The notes beneath the pieces were generated by a model. That model worked only from the letters and a program-made list of their open reading frames with translations, made no database searches and had not been told where the DNA came from. Shown here piece by piece: positions 6,251 through 9,972 of a DNA stretch of 9,972 nt. The DNA comes from JAPLNB01 sp964451955 (lineage in GTDB: Bacteria; Planctomycetota; Phycisphaerae; Tepidisphaerales; Tepidisphaeraceae). A program made the translations under genes and the position numbers. Within the stretch, counting starts at the first letter, position 1, and every line of letters starts with the position of its first letter. The stretch covers positions 1-9,972 of the forward strand of contig CAYVKG010000135.1 in assembly GCA_964451955.1 (NCBI GenBank). The letters run 5' to 3'.

Positions 6251-9200
6251 ATGAAGGATGAGTTGCCGAGAGCGATCAGGGTGTACCTGAGCGGTTTCGT
6301 ATGGCAGCGGAGGTGGTTTGCGCTGGTTCGATCGGGCGGGTTGGCGTTATCGGTGGGTTTGGGTTGGATGTTGGCGAGTTGTTTGGCGGATCGATTATTG
6401 AGATTGTCCGGGTCGGTGCGAATGGGGCTGTTGGTGGCGGGGTTGGTGGTGGTGATAGCGATTGTAGGGCGGCCTTTTTGCCGGATGTTTTGGTGGAGGG
6501 TGGATTGGCGAGGGGCGGCGGAGGGTGTTGAGAAAGGGAAAGGGGAGTTTGCGGATCGGTTGAAGACGGTGGTGTCGCAGTGGATGGAAGAAGGGGCGTA
6601 TCGGGGGTCGTCGGCGATGTTGTGGAAGCTGAGGGAGGAAGTGGAGGGGATAATAGAGGGAGACCGAGGACGTCGGTGGGTGAGGTGGGGTGAGGCGAGG
6701 TCTGTGTGGGGGGTGGGGGTGTTGTTGGGGTTGTTGGCGGTGGTATTGGCGCTGGTGCCGGGGGTTGGGATGCCGCGGCTGATAAGGCGGTTGAGCCAGC
6801 CGCTGGCGGCGATAGCGCCGGTGACTCGTACGCGGGTGGTGGTGGAGCCTGGGGACATTGACGTGGTGATGGGGAAGTCGCTGACGATTCGTGCGAAGGT
6901 GGAACGATTGGAGGTAGGGGGGGTGGACGTATTCACGAGCACGGACGGGGTGGCGTGGTCGCGGATCGCGATGTTGCCTGTGGGTGAGAACGAGTATGTT
7001 TTTTCGTTAAGGGCGTTGGATCGGGACGTGCACTATTACGTGGAGGCTGGGGATGCGACGACGGCGAGATACCGGGCGACGGTGTTGAGGCCGCCGGGGG
7101 TGGTGGGGTATCGGATTCGGTACGAGTATCCGAAGTACACGGGGCGAAGCGGCCCGGGGGTATTGAGCACGGAGGGTTTAGTGGAGGCGGTGGTTGGGAC
7201 GCGGGTGGTTTTGCAGGTGGAGTCGACGGAGGAGTTAAGGGGGGCGGCCCTGAAGTTGAACGGGAGGGAGGTGGTGCTGACGAAGACGGAAGAGGCGAAG
7301 GTCTGGCGTGGGGAGTTTGTGGTGGAGAAGAGCGGGACGGCGGATCTGAGGATGGTGAGCGGCGGGGGGCTGGTGGGGGAGGTGTTGAAGGCATTGACGG
7401 TGAAGGCGCAGGCGGATCGGGAGCCGATCGTGAGGTTGTTGGAGCCTGGGGAGGACTTGCGGCTGCATCCGAAGGCCTTGGTGGCTCTGCGGTATCAGGC
7501 GATGGATGATTACGGTGTAGCGGCGTTGTCGATAGAGGCGAAGGTGAATTCGGCGGAGGCGGTGAGGTTGCCGATTCAGCGTAAGGGGGATTTGAGGCGT
7601 CTGGAGGGGATGTGGGTATTGGATTTGGCGGGTTTGGAGGTGAAGGTGGGCGACGTGGTGGTGGTGGGCATATCGGCGATGGACGGAGCGGGTCATCGGG
7701 TGTTGAGCGAGCTGAGGCGGATACTGATATCGCCGCGGTCGATTGAGGTGAAGACGCATTTGCGAATTGCGGAGTTGAAGCAATGCGGTCGTCTGGCGGG
7801 GACGTTGAGCCGGGAGTTGGAGTTGGCGACGGAGGCATTGGAGACGGCGAGGCGGACGGACGGCGTGCGGGCGGAGTATTCGGCGGCGCGGACGAAGGCG
7901 GGTGGTCATCTTGCGGGGGCAGTGGAGGCGAGTCTGTTATTGCATCAGGGTTTGTTGCGGACGTGCGTGAAGAGCGGTTCCGGGGAGCAGACGGTGGCGT
8001 TGGCGGGTCTTGTGGATCGGGCGAAGGTAGCGGCGAAGGCGAGTGAGCGTTTAGCGGCGGGGGAATCGGCGGGGATGAGCGAGTTGGTGATGATTGACCA
8101 GTTAAGGCCGCTGGTGGAGGCGGCGATGCGGCTTGCGGAGGAGGTGAAGACGCTGAGCGAGGGTGAGCAGGCGGCGGCGATTTTGGCGGAGCGTGGGGTA
8201 TTGAGCGGTTCGGCGGCGACGCAGCCGGTGGACAAGACGACGGCGGAGCTGTTGAAGGAGACGCTGAGGAGGGCGAGGCAGGAGGTGGACGCATCGGTGG
8301 AGGAATTGGGTTTGAGGGTGGGATCGCCGGACCTGGAGTTGCAGTTGCAGAAGAAGGCGTTGGCCGGGTCGGGGTATGTGAAATCGCGTCGGGAGATTGA
8401 CTGGGAGGCGGAGGCGAGGGAGTGGGTGATGGAGATGGAGAGGGGTGAGGTGGGGATACTGGGTGAGCGGCTGATATCGGCGTCGAGTGTGGAGGCGTTG
8501 AGGCCTGATGCGGACGTGATAGCGGCGCGGGACTGGCAGATGGCGGGGAAGGCGGTGGGACGTTTGGGTCGGATGGTGGAGGAGAACCTGGATGTGGAGA
8601 CGGCGAAGGCGATGAGGGAGCAGTTGCCGAAGGTGATCGGGGTGTTGCAGTTGGAGCACGGGATGATCAGGGAATTGGGGGAGGCGCCTGGGGAGGTCGT
8701 GGCGTCGGCGGAGGCGGCGCGGAAGTTGCTGGCGGAGTGGGGAGGCGGGGAGGAAGGTGGGGCGGAGGTGGTGGCGTTGGCGGCGAGCGCGGCAACGGCG
8801 AAGAGGGATTATGTTGGGGCGAGGGCGGCGGATCAGCAGCTGAGCGGGAAGGTGGAAGGGGGGATGGAGCAGGTTGGGCGTGCGATGGAGAAGGTGGAGC
8901 GGATCGATCGTGTATCGGCTGAGCAGCAGGCGATCAATGAACAGATGGCGGCGTTGAGGGAGGAGAACGAGGCGAAGGCGGAGCAGTTGGCGGCGGAGCA
9001 ACGGGCGGTAGCGGAGACGATTGATCGGATAGACCGTTCGGACGAATTGAAGGCGAGTCTGACGGCGAATGGGGAGTCGAGGCGAGCGGCGATGGCGGCG
9101 GTGCAGTCGGCGCAGGAGGAGTTGGCGGCGTTGCCGCAGCGCTTGACGGCGGCCGGGAAGGCGGCGGAGGCATATCGGGCGGCGTTGGGGCAGGCGGAGG

Positions 9201-9937
9201 AATCGAGGCGAGCGGCGGAGGAGGTGGGAGGTGAGGCGCATGCGGCGGCGGCGAGGGCGGTGGAGCTGGCGATGCGGGGAGTGAGGGAGGCGGAGCAGAA
9301 GTTGGGGTTAGCGGCGGGGGGGTTGTCGAGCGAGGTGGCGGATCGGATAGCGAAGGGGTTGAGGGAGCGAGGTCCTGAGGCGTCGGAGGCGGCGGAGGTG
9401 ATCATGCAGCGGCTGAAGCCGGCGTTGGATGGGGCGAGGGAGGCGATACGAGAGGGGGACAAATGGGCGGTGGATCGAGCGGCGGCGCGGGTGAGGGTTG
9501 CGATTGAGATGAGTCAGGCGGCGTTGCGAGAGGCGCAGGGGAAGATGATTGAGAGCGATCCGCTGGTGGTTGCGAAGTGGTTTGCGGAGTCGGCGGCGGG
9601 CGCGTTGGCGGCGAAGCCTGCGGACGTGGATCGTGCACGGGGTCAGCTGAAGTCTGCGACGGTGGCGTTGGATACGGCGTGGCGAGGTGCGGTGAGGGAG
9701 GCGGCGGGTGAGCGGTTATCGTTGGTGCCCGGGTTCTGGCCGATTCTGGGTGTGGAGGGTGGTGGAGGCGGGAGCATTGGGATAGAGAGCGTGTTGGCGA
9801 GTGTGAGGCAATGGGGAATACTGGGCGGGCGGAATGAAATGGGTGGTGGGACGATGAGAGAGGGAGAGGGGGGTGGGGATCAAGAGGCGGTGCGGGTGTA
9901 CTTTGACTACCTTGGGAAGGTGGGGAAGAAGCGGTAG
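6251..9937 (+). CDS. DUF4175-like giant membrane protein with coiled-coil half
   Basis: The predicted protein has 1228 residues. Membrane helices are at about 28-47, 58-76 and 152-171, with a basic/amphipathic segment between the second and third. Residues about 190-500 are beta-rich and built of Ig-like modules: VVVEPGDIDVVMGKSLTIRA (196-215), PPGVVGYRIRYEYPKYTG (281-298) and YQAMDDYGVAALSIEAKV (415-432). The last, with its DDYG core, is typical of DUF4175-type proteins in planctomycetes. From about 500 to 1160 it is almost wholly helical; 880-1015 is very rich in Ala, Glu, Gln and Arg with few Gly/Pro, as in a long coiled coil. A Gly-rich linker (1169-1175) precedes a conserved-looking tail (VRVYFDYLGKVGKKR). 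It closes the visible Bat/DUF58 cluster. I infer a membrane-anchored scaffold for the VWA proteins; no enzyme active site is visible. Remote homology, not a close family match, supports the DUF4175 name. Confidence 0.82.
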   Translation: MKDELPRAIRVYLSGFVWQRRWFALVRSGGLALSVGLGWMLASCLADRLLRLSGSVRMGLLVAGLVVVIAIVGRPFCRMFWWRVDWRGAAEGVEKGKGEFADRLKTVVSQWMEEGAYRGSSAMLWKLREEVEGIIEGDRGRRWVRWGEARSVWGVGVLLGLLAVVLALVPGVGMPRLIRRLSQPLAAIAPVTRTRVVVEPGDIDVVMGKSLTIRAKVERLEVGGVDVFTSTDGVAWSRIAMLPVGENEYVFSLRALDRDVHYYVEAGDATTARYRATVLRPPGVVGYRIRYEYPKYTGRSGPGVLSTEGLVEAVVGTRVVLQVESTEELRGAALKLNGREVVLTKTEEAKVWRGEFVVEKSGTADLRMVSGGGLVGEVLKALTVKAQADREPIVRLLEPGEDLRLHPKALVALRYQAMDDYGVAALSIEAKVNSAEAVRLPIQRKGDLRRLEGMWVLDLAGLEVKVGDVVVVGISAMDGAGHRVLSELRRILISPRSIEVKTHLRIAELKQCGRLAGTLSRELELATEALETARRTDGVRAEYSAARTKAGGHLAGAVEASLLLHQGLLRTCVKSGSGEQTVALAGLVDRAKVAAKASERLAAGESAGMSELVMIDQLRPLVEAAMRLAEEVKTLSEGEQAAAILAERGVLSGSAATQPVDKTTAELLKETLRRARQEVDASVEELGLRVGSPDLELQLQKKALAGSGYVKSRREIDWEAEAREWVMEMERGEVGILGERLISASSVEALRPDADVIAARDWQMAGKAVGRLGRMVEENLDVETAKAMREQLPKVIGVLQLEHGMIRELGEAPGEVVASAEAARKLLAEWGGGEEGGAEVVALAASAATAKRDYVGARAADQQLSGKVEGGMEQVGRAMEKVERIDRVSAEQQAINEQMAALREENEAKAEQLAAEQRAVAETIDRIDRSDELKASLTANGESRRAAMAAVQSAQEELAALPQRLTAAGKAAEAYRAALGQAEESRRAAEEVGGEAHAAAARAVELAMRGVREAEQKLGLAAGGLSSEVADRIAKGLRERGPEASEAAEVIMQRLKPALDGAREAIREGDKWAVDRAAARVRVAIEMSQAALREAQGKMIESDPLVVAKWFAESAAGALAAKPADVDRARGQLKSATVALDTAWRGAVREAAGERLSLVPGFWPILGVEGGGGGSIGIESVLASVRQWGILGGRNEMGGGTMREGEGGGDQEAVRVYFDYLGKVGKKR

Positions 9938-9950
9938 ATGGCGGGCGTTG

Positions 9951-9960
9951 GGAGGGGAGG
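9951..9960 (+). promoter_or_regulatory. Possible ribosome binding site of a next gene running off the right edge
   Basis: GGAGGGGAGG ends 6 nt before an ATG at 9967-9969, three bases from the window end. This spacing suits a start codon for a sixth co-directional gene. Another ATG at 9938 directly follows the DUF4175-like stop but has a weaker lead. Too little sequence remains to identify a product, and G-rich runs are common here, so chance is likely enough. Confidence 0.3.
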
Positions 9961-9972
9961 GTTGGGATGGGG

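Noticed and set aside
6199..6261. Short 20-codon frame in the spacer that overlaps the DUF4175-like start
   Set aside because: Gly/Arg-rich, without a clear ribosome binding site or leader-peptide features. Chance is the simpler explanation.
6708..6730. G-run cluster considered as a third G-quadruplex
   Set aside because: Only three G-runs lie within allowed loop lengths, so it does not meet the four-run pattern.
6933..8294. Antisense reading frame of 453 codons opposite the DUF4175-like gene
   Set aside because: Same Pro/Ser-rich shadow composition, no ribosome binding site of note, and no recognisable domain. The opposite strand encodes conserved beta modules.

Overview
The window is one tightly packed, single-strand operon segment, probably from a member of the Planctomycetota and most like the Phycisphaerae class. 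The assignment rests on gene content and protein style, not on a marker gene. All five genes are on the + strand. They belong to the widespread but poorly characterised 'Bat / MoxR-DUF58' type of envelope cluster: a soluble DUF58 protein, a BatA-type membrane VWA protein, a second long membrane VWA protein with a glutamine-amidotransferase-like fold, and a very large DUF4175-like membrane protein with a coiled-coil half. The expected MoxR AAA+ ATPase partner is not in the window and may lie just upstream.

Layout. 1-392: C-terminal end of a protein-kinase-like protein that has lost key catalytic residues and ends in one membrane helix. 389-1273: DUF58 protein, overlapping the previous stop by 4 nt. 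1323-3500: BatA-like protein with two N-terminal helices, a VWA domain, an amidotransferase-like region and a C-terminal helix. 3497-6193: a second VWA membrane protein, again with a 4-nt overlap; its VWA domain is split by a long helical insertion. 6251-9937: the DUF4175-like protein with three N-terminal helices, beta-rich repeats, then about 700 residues of helix and coiled coil. 9938-9972: probably the leader and start of another gene cut by the window edge. Only two gaps exist (49 and 57 bp). I see no terminator, tRNA, rRNA, CRISPR array or mobile element, and no promoter I would defend.

How the genes may work together (inference). DUF58 is cytosolic, and the two VWA proteins place metal-binding (MIDAS-type) domains beside the membrane. 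The DUF4175-like protein supplies a large extramembrane scaffold. The pseudokinase could act as a membrane-tethered regulatory or docking subunit. Overlapping starts suggest translational coupling and fixed stoichiometry, so a single membrane complex is plausible.

The most striking property of the DNA is its strand asymmetry. The coding strand is extremely rich in G and poor in C (33 G against 6 C in bases 2041-2100), with codons such as GTG, TTG, GCG, GGG and AGG dominating. This creates G-quadruplex-like motifs and several 8-G runs, and it explains the many long but spurious antisense reading frames.
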